From Alicyclobacillus sp. (lineage in GTDB: Bacteria > Bacillota > Bacilli > Alicyclobacillales > Alicyclobacillaceae), in NCBI GenBank assembly GCA_023511295.1, contig JAIMBT010000002.1, forward strand, positions 62,001 through 126,000: 64,000 bases of DNA, given 5' to 3'. A model generated the notes under the pieces. The model worked only from the letters and a program-made list of their open reading frames with translations, did not search any database and was not told the DNA's origin. Each line of letters starts with the position of its first letter. Positions within the stretch are counted from its first letter, which is position 1. The translations under genes were made by a program, and so were the position numbers. Below, piece by piece: positions 26,071 through 34,700 of this stretch.

Positions 26071-26805
26071 TTGATCTCTTTGGCGCTCGCCGTGACGTCC
26101 CTTGTCCGAGACATCGCGCTGGTCACCGGTTACGTCCACCAGTCCTTTCCCCAACCCCTCAGCAAGGAAGAGGAACGGATGTACTTTGAGCGCTGGCTGG
26201 CCGGCGACCGAGAAGCGTATCAAATCTTAATCCAGCACAACCTGCGGCTCGTGGCCCACGTCGCCAAAAAGTTCGATTCCTCGAACATTGATCACGATGA
26301 CCTGATCTCCATCGGCACCGTCGGATTGATTAAGGCGGTGGAAACCTTCCAGCCCGCCAAAGGCACGAAGTTCGCCACCTACGCGGCGCGCTGCATCCAG
26401 AACGAAATCCTCATGCAACTCCGTGCCTTGAAGAAGACGCGCAAAGACATCTCGCTGAACAGTCCCATCGGGACGGACAAGGAGGGCAACGAGATCACCA
26501 TCGGGGATATCCTCGGGTCCGACGCCGATGAGACCGAAGAAGAAGTCAGTAAGCGGCTAGAAATTCGCAATATGATGAACCTGATGAACATCTTGGATGA
26601 GCGTGAACGAAAGGTGATTGAACTGCGGTTTGGGCTGCGAGATGGACGGGAGTGGACACAGAACGAGGTTGCGGACGCGCTCGGCATCTCGCGGTCGTAC
26701 GTGTCCCGGCTCGAGAAGCGGGCACTGCTGAAGATGTTTCACCAGTCGCACGCAGGGCAGCGCAAACGGAAGCCGTTCGTGTACCGCCCACCGGCCGACG
26801 GCTGA
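26071..26805 (+). CDS. sigK: Mother-cell sporulation sigma factor SigK
   Basis: The protein is 244 aa. It begins with a hydrophobic pro-sequence of about 25 residues followed by FPQPLS, as in pro-sigma-K. Region 2 contains HNLRLVAHVAKKF and YAARCIQNEILMQLRALKKT; region 4 ends in ISRSYVSRLEKRALLKMFH. It directs late mother-cell genes after removal of the pro-sequence by the SpoIVFB protease. I chose the TTG at 26,071 because GGAGGTG lies 6 bases upstream and the pro-sequence then matches Bacillus in length. The gene is uninterrupted, with no skin-like element. A strong terminator follows. Confidence 0.95.
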   Translation: MISLALAVTSLVRDIALVTGYVHQSFPQPLSKEEERMYFERWLAGDREAYQILIQHNLRLVAHVAKKFDSSNIDHDDLISIGTVGLIKAVETFQPAKGTKFATYAARCIQNEILMQLRALKKTRKDISLNSPIGTDKEGNEITIGDILGSDADETEEEVSKRLEIRNMMNLMNILDERERKVIELRFGLRDGREWTQNEVADALGISRSYVSRLEKRALLKMFHQSHAGQRKRKPFVYRPPADG

Positions 26806-26830
26806 GGCGCAGGAAGCGCAAGCAGCAACG

Positions 26831-26858
26831 AGGGGGACGTCCAGATGGACGTCCCCCT
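26831..26858. terminator. Bidirectional intrinsic terminator after sigK
   Basis: A perfect 12-base stem (AGGGGGACGTCC with GGACGTCCCCCT) and a 4-base loop AGAT lie between the sigK stop and the convergent oxidase stop. Only a short TT follows, but stem stability and position support termination for both genes. Confidence 0.75.
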
Positions 26859-26878
26859 TCCGTCGCCAGGGTGCAACT

Positions 26879-28282
26879 TCAGCGGATGTTGACGTTGAAC
26901 CGGAACCGGTTTTCGGGGTCGTACGTCGCTTTCATCCGGCGCAAGGTTTCGTAGTTGTCGCCGTAGGTTTGCTTCACGACCGCTGTCACATCCGCTTCCA
27001 ACCCCGCAAGGTTCAGGTACGTGCCACCATTGTACTGGTGCGGCTGCAGCGATTGGTGCGCCGCGCCGACCCAGTCCAAGTACGGCACCAGGTCAATCAC
27101 GCTGTCCGCCGTCGCATCGAAGGTGACGACGCAGGACGCGCCGCGGTCCCCAAAGGCCGTAGCTCCGGATTCGACCCGTGCCATCGCCCCGCCGAGCGGC
27201 CACACCATCGCCATCGCGCTGGGACCGGCGGAATCCACCGCCGCCTGCACCGCCGCTTCGACCGCGTCGGTCCACGCGCCCACGTAGAGCGACCTTGCGA
27301 ATGCGGGACGGCCGGGCTGAATCATCGCATCCAGCATGTGGTGCAGGGTCACGTAATTCATCGGTCCGGATAGGTCCAGTATGGGGCGCGCGAGCTGACG
27401 GAGCGGTTCAATTTCAGCCGCCGCAACGGCGAAATCGGTACCTGCGTGAATCCCGGTCATCATGACCACCTTGCGGCCGTGGAGTTGAGGCGGCACCATC
27501 GGCGCGTGCGGCATCGTGATGCACTCCATGTTGACGCTGATGTCATCCGTCGCCGTGGCCAAGAATTCCACGCACCCCCGCGCCACCCGGGCCATGTCCG
27601 CAGCGTCGAACACGAGGTGAATGGCGAACACCTCGGGCCCGATGGGGTGCAGTTGAAACTCCATCGAGACGGCCACTCCGAAGTTGCCACCACCGCCGCG
27701 AATCGCCCAGAACAGGTCGCTGTTCTCGGTTGCGCTCACGTGCACGAGCCGGCCGTCGGCGAGAACGAGGTCCGCACCGAGGAGGTTGTCGCACGTGAGG
27801 CCATACTTTCGGCGAAGGTACCCCAGTCCGCCGCCGAGCGCCAAACCACCCATGCCGACCGCCGCGGCGTTGCCCGTCGGAACCGCTAAGCCAAAGGCTT
27901 GGGTCTCGCGGATGACGTCCCCTGCCGTGGCACCCCCCTGCACGATGGCGGTCTTGCGTACCGGGTTTACGGACACCGCACGCATCCGGGAGAGGTCCAA
28001 CATGACCCCGCCATCGCAGGAGCCGTGGCCAGCCAGCGAATGTCCACCGCAGCGCACGGCCACGGGGAGCTGATGCGCGGCCGCGAATCGCACACTGGCA
28101 ACCACATCCGCGGCGCCTTCACAGACGACAATGAGCCGCGGTTTCCGGTTGAACAGACCGTTCCACACTTGCCGGGTCGCATCGTACGATGCCTCCCCAG
28201 GCGTTATCACCGTCCCATCCACCGCATTTCGCAGGGATGCGATGGCGTCTTCCAACCCTTCTACCAGGTTCCCAATGGACAT
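26879..28282 (-). CDS. FAD-linked oxidase, berberine-bridge-like
   Basis: The protein is 467 aa. An FAD-binding PCMH domain carries CGGHSLAGHGSCDGG, whose first His is the usual 8-alpha FAD attachment site, followed by TGNAAAVGMGGLALGGGLG and RGGGGNFGV. The BBE C-terminal strand YDPENRFRFNVNI closes the protein. The Cys that makes a second FAD bond in bicovalent members is replaced (VGMGG). The family oxidises sugars, alkaloids or other alcohols with oxygen; the substrate here is unknown. No signal peptide is seen. It lies downstream of the cupredoxin gene in the same direction, with a 74-base gap. Confidence 0.85.
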   Translation of the reverse strand: MSIGNLVEGLEDAIASLRNAVDGTVITPGEASYDATRQVWNGLFNRKPRLIVVCEGAADVVASVRFAAAHQLPVAVRCGGHSLAGHGSCDGGVMLDLSRMRAVSVNPVRKTAIVQGGATAGDVIRETQAFGLAVPTGNAAAVGMGGLALGGGLGYLRRKYGLTCDNLLGADLVLADGRLVHVSATENSDLFWAIRGGGGNFGVAVSMEFQLHPIGPEVFAIHLVFDAADMARVARGCVEFLATATDDISVNMECITMPHAPMVPPQLHGRKVVMMTGIHAGTDFAVAAAEIEPLRQLARPILDLSGPMNYVTLHHMLDAMIQPGRPAFARSLYVGAWTDAVEAAVQAAVDSAGPSAMAMVWPLGGAMARVESGATAFGDRGASCVVTFDATADSVIDLVPYLDWVGAAHQSLQPHQYNGGTYLNLAGLEADVTAVVKQTYGDNYETLRRMKATYDPENRFRFNVNIR

Positions 28283-28356
28283 CCGATTGACCCCCTACCG
28301 TGTATGTCAGGCACCGATTGCCCGAGCGTTCGGCCATCTCACCCGCCGAGTGCACA

Positions 28357-30183
28357 TCACATTCCGGGCATTCCAGACATATCCGAACCCGTGGAAGCGC
28401 TCCCGTTCGACGCTGAACCCGTCGTGGACGAAGATCCCGCTCCCGCAGGGACGCTCGGCACGCTGCCGGCGTGGGCTTGCGGCGTCGCATCCCACGTGCT
28501 GCCGTTCCAAGATCCGCTCAGCCCGATGGCGGACAGCGCTGCCCGGACCGCGTCGATCGAGACGAACGTGGTGGCGATGTGCGTGCCCGGCCACGCCTTG
28601 ACAATCCCCGCCGTGCGGCCCACCAGGTGGCCGTCGATGTAGAGGTTGTCATTCCCGCTTCCCTTCGTCCATCCAGCCGTGTGGACGCCGTGTGGTGCGG
28701 TCACCTTCCAGTCGCGGCCATTCCAGGAGCTGTGAATCCCGTTTGCCTTCAGCAACTGTTCTACCGACCACAGCGGGACGTAGGTGGTGCCACCGCGCAC
28801 GAAAGAGGGTACGTCCAGCACAGTGTTGTCCAGCGCGAAGGTCGACACACCCGGCTGCGGCACGACGTCGACTTCGCCGTACATGCCCATCACATCGTGC
28901 AACAGGCAGCGGTACGCGAAGTCACCGCTTTGCAAGAATGTCAGCGTGTAGGTGGAGCCCGGAACCATGAAGCCAGAGTTGAAGTAGCCAGTCCCCGCGT
29001 AGATATGGCCGCCGTACGGAACGGGCATCAGGCTCTCGTTGGGAATATCGCTCCAGCCCTTCGGAAGAAAGGTCACCGTGTGGACTTCATTCACGCCGGT
29101 CTGGGTCCAGACCACCTGGTCTCCGGGATGGATGGTGAGGGTCTTCGGAAGAAAGCGCTCGTACGCGAACGATGGATTGTCAATCAAACCGGTCGCCACG
29201 ACCTGGTGGCTCGCGTCCTCGATGTCGAGGTTCCAGATCCCCTGCGGCAAGCCGCTCGCCTGGACAGATCCCGTCACGGTCGCCGTCCCGTCGCTGTTCA
29301 CCGTGATCTTCTGGAAGGATGAACCGGGCACCGCTGTTCCGCTACCGCTCTCACCCTCCGAGAGCACGGCGCTGTACGACTGTCCCGGCGTCAAGCCCGT
29401 CAACTTCGCGGTGATACGGTAGGTGATGTTGGGGTCCGAACTGGAAGGCGGTAGCGCGAAGGCAATCAGGGCGTTACCGGTTGCCGAGCTGCCCCCCGCC
29501 GCCTTCAATTGGAACGACACAGCCTGTGGCTCCGGCGCGTCCGTTTGTGCGTAATACGTCGTCGTGCCGTTCGCGTTGTGTTTCGTCTTCAAGTGGAACG
29601 AGGCGACGGCTTTTTCACCAGCGCTAAAATCGGCCTGTTCCTGTTGCTGCGACTGTGCGTCGTACTGCGCCTGTGTCATGGGATACGCGGTACCTGCTGG
29701 GTTGACAATCACAACCCCCATCATGCCAGGATGCAGGAGGCAATAGTAGGGGTAGACGCCCGGCTTCGTGAACTGAAGGGTGTAAGGCTTGCCCGTCAAC
29801 AGGCCCGAGGACGTAAACGTTGATCCATCGTAGGTCGACCCACCGGCGGGCATCTGTGCCGCAGGAGAGGTCGATGCTGGCAGCTTGCCGTCTGCTCCGG
29901 GAAACGTCACGGTATGTCCAGTCCCGGTAAACGTCACAGAATCTCCCGCGTCAATCGTGAGGACGTTCGGGAAGAACGCCATCGCCATGATTCCGTCTTG
30001 GGACATGGGGCCGACCGTGACGTGCCACGTGGTGCCGGATGTGCTGCTGGTCCCTGTCGCACTGGTGGTGCCGGATGCACCTGTCGATCCGGTGTCCGCC
30101 ATCGCCATCGGCCCAACGCTCGCCATCACGGCAAACGCCACGAGGCCAATCCCTGCGAGTTTCACGCCCTGCATTCGTTTCAC
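28357..30183 (-). CDS. Exported two-cupredoxin protein with stalk domain
   Basis: The protein is 608 aa with an N-terminal signal peptide (about residues 1-29). The first cupredoxin domain has GHTVTF and YYCLLHPGMMG (His, Cys, His, Met copper set). A middle beta-sandwich follows, then a second cupredoxin with VHTVTF and YRCLLHDVMGM. The C-terminal part resembles the copper amine oxidase N-terminal 'stalk' repeats (VPLWSVEQLLKANG; SWNGSTWDAT) and ends in a Ser/Met-rich tail. It is likely a surface electron-transfer or copper-binding protein (inference). The GTG start follows AGGGGGAAT. The upstream region carries a four-repeat promoter element and a hairpin in the leader. Confidence 0.85.
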   Translation of the reverse strand: MKRMQGVKLAGIGLVAFAVMASVGPMAMADTGSTGASGTTSATGTSSTSGTTWHVTVGPMSQDGIMAMAFFPNVLTIDAGDSVTFTGTGHTVTFPGADGKLPASTSPAAQMPAGGSTYDGSTFTSSGLLTGKPYTLQFTKPGVYPYYCLLHPGMMGVVIVNPAGTAYPMTQAQYDAQSQQQEQADFSAGEKAVASFHLKTKHNANGTTTYYAQTDAPEPQAVSFQLKAAGGSSATGNALIAFALPPSSSDPNITYRITAKLTGLTPGQSYSAVLSEGESGSGTAVPGSSFQKITVNSDGTATVTGSVQASGLPQGIWNLDIEDASHQVVATGLIDNPSFAYERFLPKTLTIHPGDQVVWTQTGVNEVHTVTFLPKGWSDIPNESLMPVPYGGHIYAGTGYFNSGFMVPGSTYTLTFLQSGDFAYRCLLHDVMGMYGEVDVVPQPGVSTFALDNTVLDVPSFVRGGTTYVPLWSVEQLLKANGIHSSWNGRDWKVTAPHGVHTAGWTKGSGNDNLYIDGHLVGRTAGIVKAWPGTHIATTFVSIDAVRAALSAIGLSGSWNGSTWDATPQAHAGSVPSVPAGAGSSSTTGSASNGSASTGSDMSGMPGM

Positions 30184-30566
30184 TGCAAATTCCCCCTAGT
30201 TATGGTTGGCTCCCGCCAGCAGGGCCGGTGGGCCGTGACAACCGGGCCCTGCGTCGCGGTTCCAAAACTGCGCGCACTGTGCGTACAACTCCCTATTTCA
30301 AGCTTCCAACCCGACCCGATCTCCTTACCCTCAAGCTCTCTGTCGGCCCGCCAATGGCGCACGGCCCAGCGCCGCACAGGCAAATCATCGCTGCCTGTCG
30401 AATTTGATTGTAAAGTGGAGAAGTGTCCCAACCGTCCCGAGATTGTTCCAGATGTTCCAACCTGGAGGCCGATGAAGGGGTGTTGCGGAAGGACGTTTCG
30501 TGGGGAAAATCGCAGATGAAGCGATGGCGGGCGTCGAGGGTGCAGCCGTGCAGAAGCAACCCGCCC
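30184..30566. other. Leader and promoter region of the cupredoxin gene
   Basis: This 383-base gap has no supported gene. It contains the four-repeat element (30,425-30,458) with TACAAT at 30,407-30,412 on the minus strand. Transcription from there would give a leader of about 215 bases. Within the leader, 30,221-30,250 can form a stem of AGGGCC-GGT with ACC-GGGCCCT and one bulged base, close to the ribosome site. The leader may be regulatory. Confidence 0.5.
30407..30458 (-). promoter_or_regulatory. Four-repeat promoter element upstream of the cupredoxin gene
   Basis: Read on the minus strand, GGAAC, GGAAC, GGGAC and GGGAC occur at 30,454, 30,445, 30,434 and 30,425, with steps of 9, 11 and 9 bases. 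The -10 like TACAAT (30,407-30,412) follows 12 bases after the last repeat. An almost identical layout precedes the cyclic-nucleotide-binding gene at 39,059-39,111. Confidence 0.6.
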
Positions 30567-31664
30567 CTAGGGGTCCCGCCGGCCTACGACCTGATACACG
30601 GCCATCGGACTTGCCTTGCCCCGAATCTCGAGCGGTCCGCAGTCCGCAGTGAGCACCTGGTCCGCCACAGCTTGGTACGTGCGCTCGCTGATGAAGATGG
30701 CGTTGTCGTGCCCTTTGGTGAGGCGTTCTAACCGAGACGCCACGTTGACCGTGTCTCCAATGGCCGTGTACTCCACTCGGTCTGCAGAGCCGATGTTGCC
30801 AACGACGACCTCGCCCGTGTTGATGCCAATCCCGACCGTCAGCGAACCCGCCAACGGGCGGTCTGGCGTATCGTTCCAGGCATTCACCTGCTCCACCATG
30901 TCAAGTGCGCACAGGACGGCGTTGAGGTGGTTGCCGAGGTGCGAAACCGGGGCCCCAAACATCGCCATCAGGCCGTCTCCGATGAACTTGTTGACGGTTC
31001 CGTGATGGCGTCGGACGCACGCCGTCATCACAGAGAAGTAGTCGTTCAGGAAGCGGACGACATCTTTTGGGTCCATCGCCGCGGAGAGCCGGGTGAAATC
31101 GCGGATGTCGGACATGAGTACGGAGACGATGCGGGACTCGCCCTTAAACAGGTCGTGTTCGCCCTCACCCTCCAAAACCCCGCGGAGGACATGCTCGGGA
31201 ACGTACTTCTGGAACAGCTTCATGACACGCTCCTGGTAGGCCACCTTCTGCTGGAGTTCGTCCAACAACCGTTGATTCTGCCGTTGGAGGCGCACCAGGT
31301 CGGCGGCGCGATGCAGCGTGACCCGCAGCTCCTGTTCGTCCCACGGTTTGGTGATATATCGGTACACGTGGCCGTTGTTGATGGCGTGGACCACACTTTC
31401 CACGTCGCTGAAGCCTGTGACAATCATGCGCACGGTATCAGGAAACTCTGGAAGGATGGCCTCGAGGAACTGGACACCTGTCATGTCTGGCATGCGCTGA
31501 TCTGTGAGAACAATCGGGATGTCGTGCGCGCGCAGCAGTTGCACCGCCTCGTGTGCGGAGGAGGCGGTGTAGATCTGGAAGGTCCTGCGGAACATCGCCC
31601 GGAACGAAACCAGGTTGTGGGATTCGTCGTCGAGATAGAGAATGGAGATATCGGATGGTTTCAT
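30567..31664 (-). CDS. Response regulator fused to class III adenylate/guanylate cyclase
   Basis: The protein is 365 aa. A receiver domain (residues 1-125) has the acidic pair Asp12-Asp13, phospho-acceptor Asp55 in VLTDQRMPD and Lys in ITKPWDE. A linker leads to a class III cyclase domain (about 165-360). That domain has SDIRDFTRLS and GDGLMAMFGAP (metal Asp residues), Lys in NKFIGDG and NVASRLE (Asn/Arg for catalysis). All expected catalytic residues are visible, so it should make a cyclic nucleotide, most simply cAMP. It lies 63 bases downstream of the large histidine kinase, its evident partner. It has no DNA-binding domain, so output passes through the second messenger. Confidence 0.92.
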   Translation of the reverse strand: MKPSDISILYLDDESHNLVSFRAMFRRTFQIYTASSAHEAVQLLRAHDIPIVLTDQRMPDMTGVQFLEAILPEFPDTVRMIVTGFSDVESVVHAINNGHVYRYITKPWDEQELRVTLHRAADLVRLQRQNQRLLDELQQKVAYQERVMKLFQKYVPEHVLRGVLEGEGEHDLFKGESRIVSVLMSDIRDFTRLSAAMDPKDVVRFLNDYFSVMTACVRRHHGTVNKFIGDGLMAMFGAPVSHLGNHLNAVLCALDMVEQVNAWNDTPDRPLAGSLTVGIGINTGEVVVGNIGSADRVEYTAIGDTVNVASRLERLTKGHDNAIFISERTYQAVADQVLTADCGPLEIRGKASPMAVYQVVGRRDP

Positions 31665-31727
31665 GGCGGATGCCTCCTCTCGCGGATACCGTGTTCGCCG
31701 AGTGCCCCTGATTCGACGGCTTCGGCG

Positions 31728-34700
31728 TCATTCGTTTCGGCGAATGGGCAAGGTCACGGTGAACGTCGTACCGCGGCCGGGTTCACTGGCTACTTCAATC
31801 GTCCCGTTGTGTCGCTCGACGATGCCGTAGCTGATGGACAGACCAAGTCCCGTTCCGACGCCCAGCCGTTTCGTGGTGTAAAACGGCTCGAAAATGCGCC
31901 GCATCACCTCGGGGCTCATCCCCGTCCCCGTGTCGGAAATCCGAATCTCCACGCGGTCCAGGCGCTGACGCACGGAGATTCGAATTTCGCCGCTACCCTC
32001 GATTGCGTCGACGGCATTGGTCAACAAGTTCATGTACACCTGGTTCAGCTTGCCGGGAAAGCACTCGATATCGGGAACCGGGTGGTAGTCCCGAATCACC
32101 CGGATGCGGGGTTCCAGCCGTTTGCGCAACAGCGTCAGCGTCGACTCCAACCCCTCCGTCACGCTCGCCACCGTCGCTTCGTCGTCGTCAATCCGGGAAA
32201 ACGTGCGAAGGCCCTTGACAATCTCTGACGTCCGGCGCGCACCCTCCGCAATCCCTTCCAACAGCTGTCGAATTTCGGAAGTCAGATCGTCGAGGTCAGC
32301 GGCGGTGCGGATGCGGTCCAACTCGTCACCGAGCTGATGTCCTTCCAGCGCCGCCTCATACGCGCGGAGCACGGCGAGTAATTCCTCAATGTCACGCGCC
32401 AATGGCCCGGCACTGGACACCATGAAGTTCACCGGGTTGTTGATCTCGTGCGCGATCCCGGCCGTCAGTTGCCCGAGCGACGCCAATTTCTCCGACTCCA
32501 GCATCTGTTGCTGGGTCCGCCGTAACTGCTCTGTCCGCTCTTGCACCAAGCGGTCGAGATGGGCGTACACCTTGGCGTTGTCAATCGAGATGGCGGCCTG
32601 TCCCGACAACATGCGAAGCAGTTCCACCCGAGCGGGTGTGAAAACGTGCGTCGCCAGGCGGTTTTCCAGGTACAACACGGCAATCACGCGCCCCTGCTTG
32701 ACAATCGGCTGGCAGAGCAGGGACTTCGCTTGCGTCCGGGCGATGTAGGGGTCGCGGGTAAAGCGGTCGGCGTTGGCCGCGTCGTGCAACACGACGAGTT
32801 CCTGCGTGTGGATGCAATAGCGGACGACGCGCGCAGCCAGGTTGGACGCGGTGTGCAGCGGCTGCGGCTGCGAAAGATCTTCGCCGACGGCGGCCAAAAT
32901 GGACCACTCGCCATCGTGTTCCAGAATCCAGTACCCCCGCTGCGCACCTGCATTCTCGACCGCCAAGGCAAGCATGGTCCGGAGCAGTTTGTCCAGCTGG
33001 ATCTCGCTCGAGATGGCCTGAGAGGCGCGTAGGATGGTGGAGAGATCAAGCACCTGCAGCGCACGCGACCGGCTCGACGCCGTATGGCGCTCCAATTTCG
33101 GCCGCAGGCTGTTGTCCAAGTCCCCGTCAGCGGAGAGGAATGGATGGGCCGCTTCCATCTGTTCCACTTTGCGCCGGGCGCCCCACTGTGCGTAGAGGTC
33201 GCGGGCGTCGACGAGGTACCCGCGCGCCAACTTCGACTTGCGGCGAGCCAGGTAGAAGCGGCCGGCGCACTCGTTGATGATGGCCTCGTGGTGCGTATAC
33301 CGGCCGGCCCGCGCTGCGTCGATGGCGGCGTCATACAGGTCGCCTGCGCGCGCGCTGGAGCCGAACAGCGATGCGCACTCCGCTTCCACCGCGAGGTGCA
33401 TGTGACGATAATTGTCCGGGCACTGCGCTGCCCACACCCGGAACACGCGCCGCAGCGTGCGCAACTGCTTACGCCACCGCACCCGCCCATCGGCATCCGC
33501 CGACCGGCACGCGGCGGTGGCCGTCAGCGCCCGAAAAAACGCGTACTCCGGAACGAGGAAACCCGTGCAGTCCAAACTCGCGGTGAACCAGTCGGCAAAC
33601 GAGTCGTCCGCAGTGAAAGCCGGCGTCTGCGCGTCAAGGAGGTACGCCTCTGCACACGCAAGCAGATTGTGAACCAGGTGAAGGTCGGAGGTGAAGCCCG
33701 ACGGTTCCGGCAACTCCGATTCGCCGGTGGTCGGGACAAGAGGTTCGACCCCCAGCGCGGTGGCGCCGACCCGCGTGCAAAACGCAGACAGGCGCGCGCA
33801 CACCTCGCTCGGAAACGACAGGCGGAACTCTGCCGCCATCCGCGACACGTCCCGGGACCGGTCGGCGACGGTTGCCAGCGGATCGCCGCAGCAGAACAGC
33901 AGCAACGGCTTGCAACCCGCGTGCAACACCGCAAAGTTATTGGCCCCGATGGACCGCATCCCTTCGTCGTAGGCATCCAGGGCGGTGACCGCCGCACGCA
34001 GCGGATGGCGCCAGTGATGGACCGCGGTAGCGTAGGTGACCAGCACGTTGAGGCGAGCGCGCCCGTAGTGGTCGTCGTTGCCGTGCTGAAACTGCTCAAT
34101 CACCTGCAAGGCGACATCCCCCAGGCGGCACACCTCCGCGAGGTCGTCGGCCACATCGATGCGCGCCAGGTGGACCGTGCCCAGAAAGCCAATCGCCGAA
34201 TCGGGACAGAATCCGCGCACCATGGACAGCTCCGCCACCTTGAGCCAGAGGTAGGCCATCCAATTCGGGTCGCTGGTCACAGCGTTGGACGTCACCTGCA
34301 GGATGCGAAGGACAATCGCCAGCGCCGCGTCTGCCCGCCGATGGGCGATAGACGCCCCGTCCACTTCAATTTCGCTGAGCATCTGCACGACGCGAGCGTA
34401 CTCTGCTCTCGCTGTGCGCTTGCCGACGTGCCGCGGCAACTCGATGCCGTACAGGTGGAGCGCGTCCCTTGCCGCTTGCATCAACGCGGGGTACTGAACG
34501 CGCATGGTGAAGACGTTGATCTGGCACATGTACGCCTCGAGCTGGTCTCGTACGGTCCGAGCGCGCGCCAGCAGGATGTCGGCCATCGCCAGGGTCTCGT
34601 CGTACTCGTTGCACAAAAATGCGTGGCGCATGCGCTCCACGACCAGCGCGGCCGCGAGGCCGTCCGGTTCCTCCCAGTCGGCGTCCCGAAGCCACTGCGT

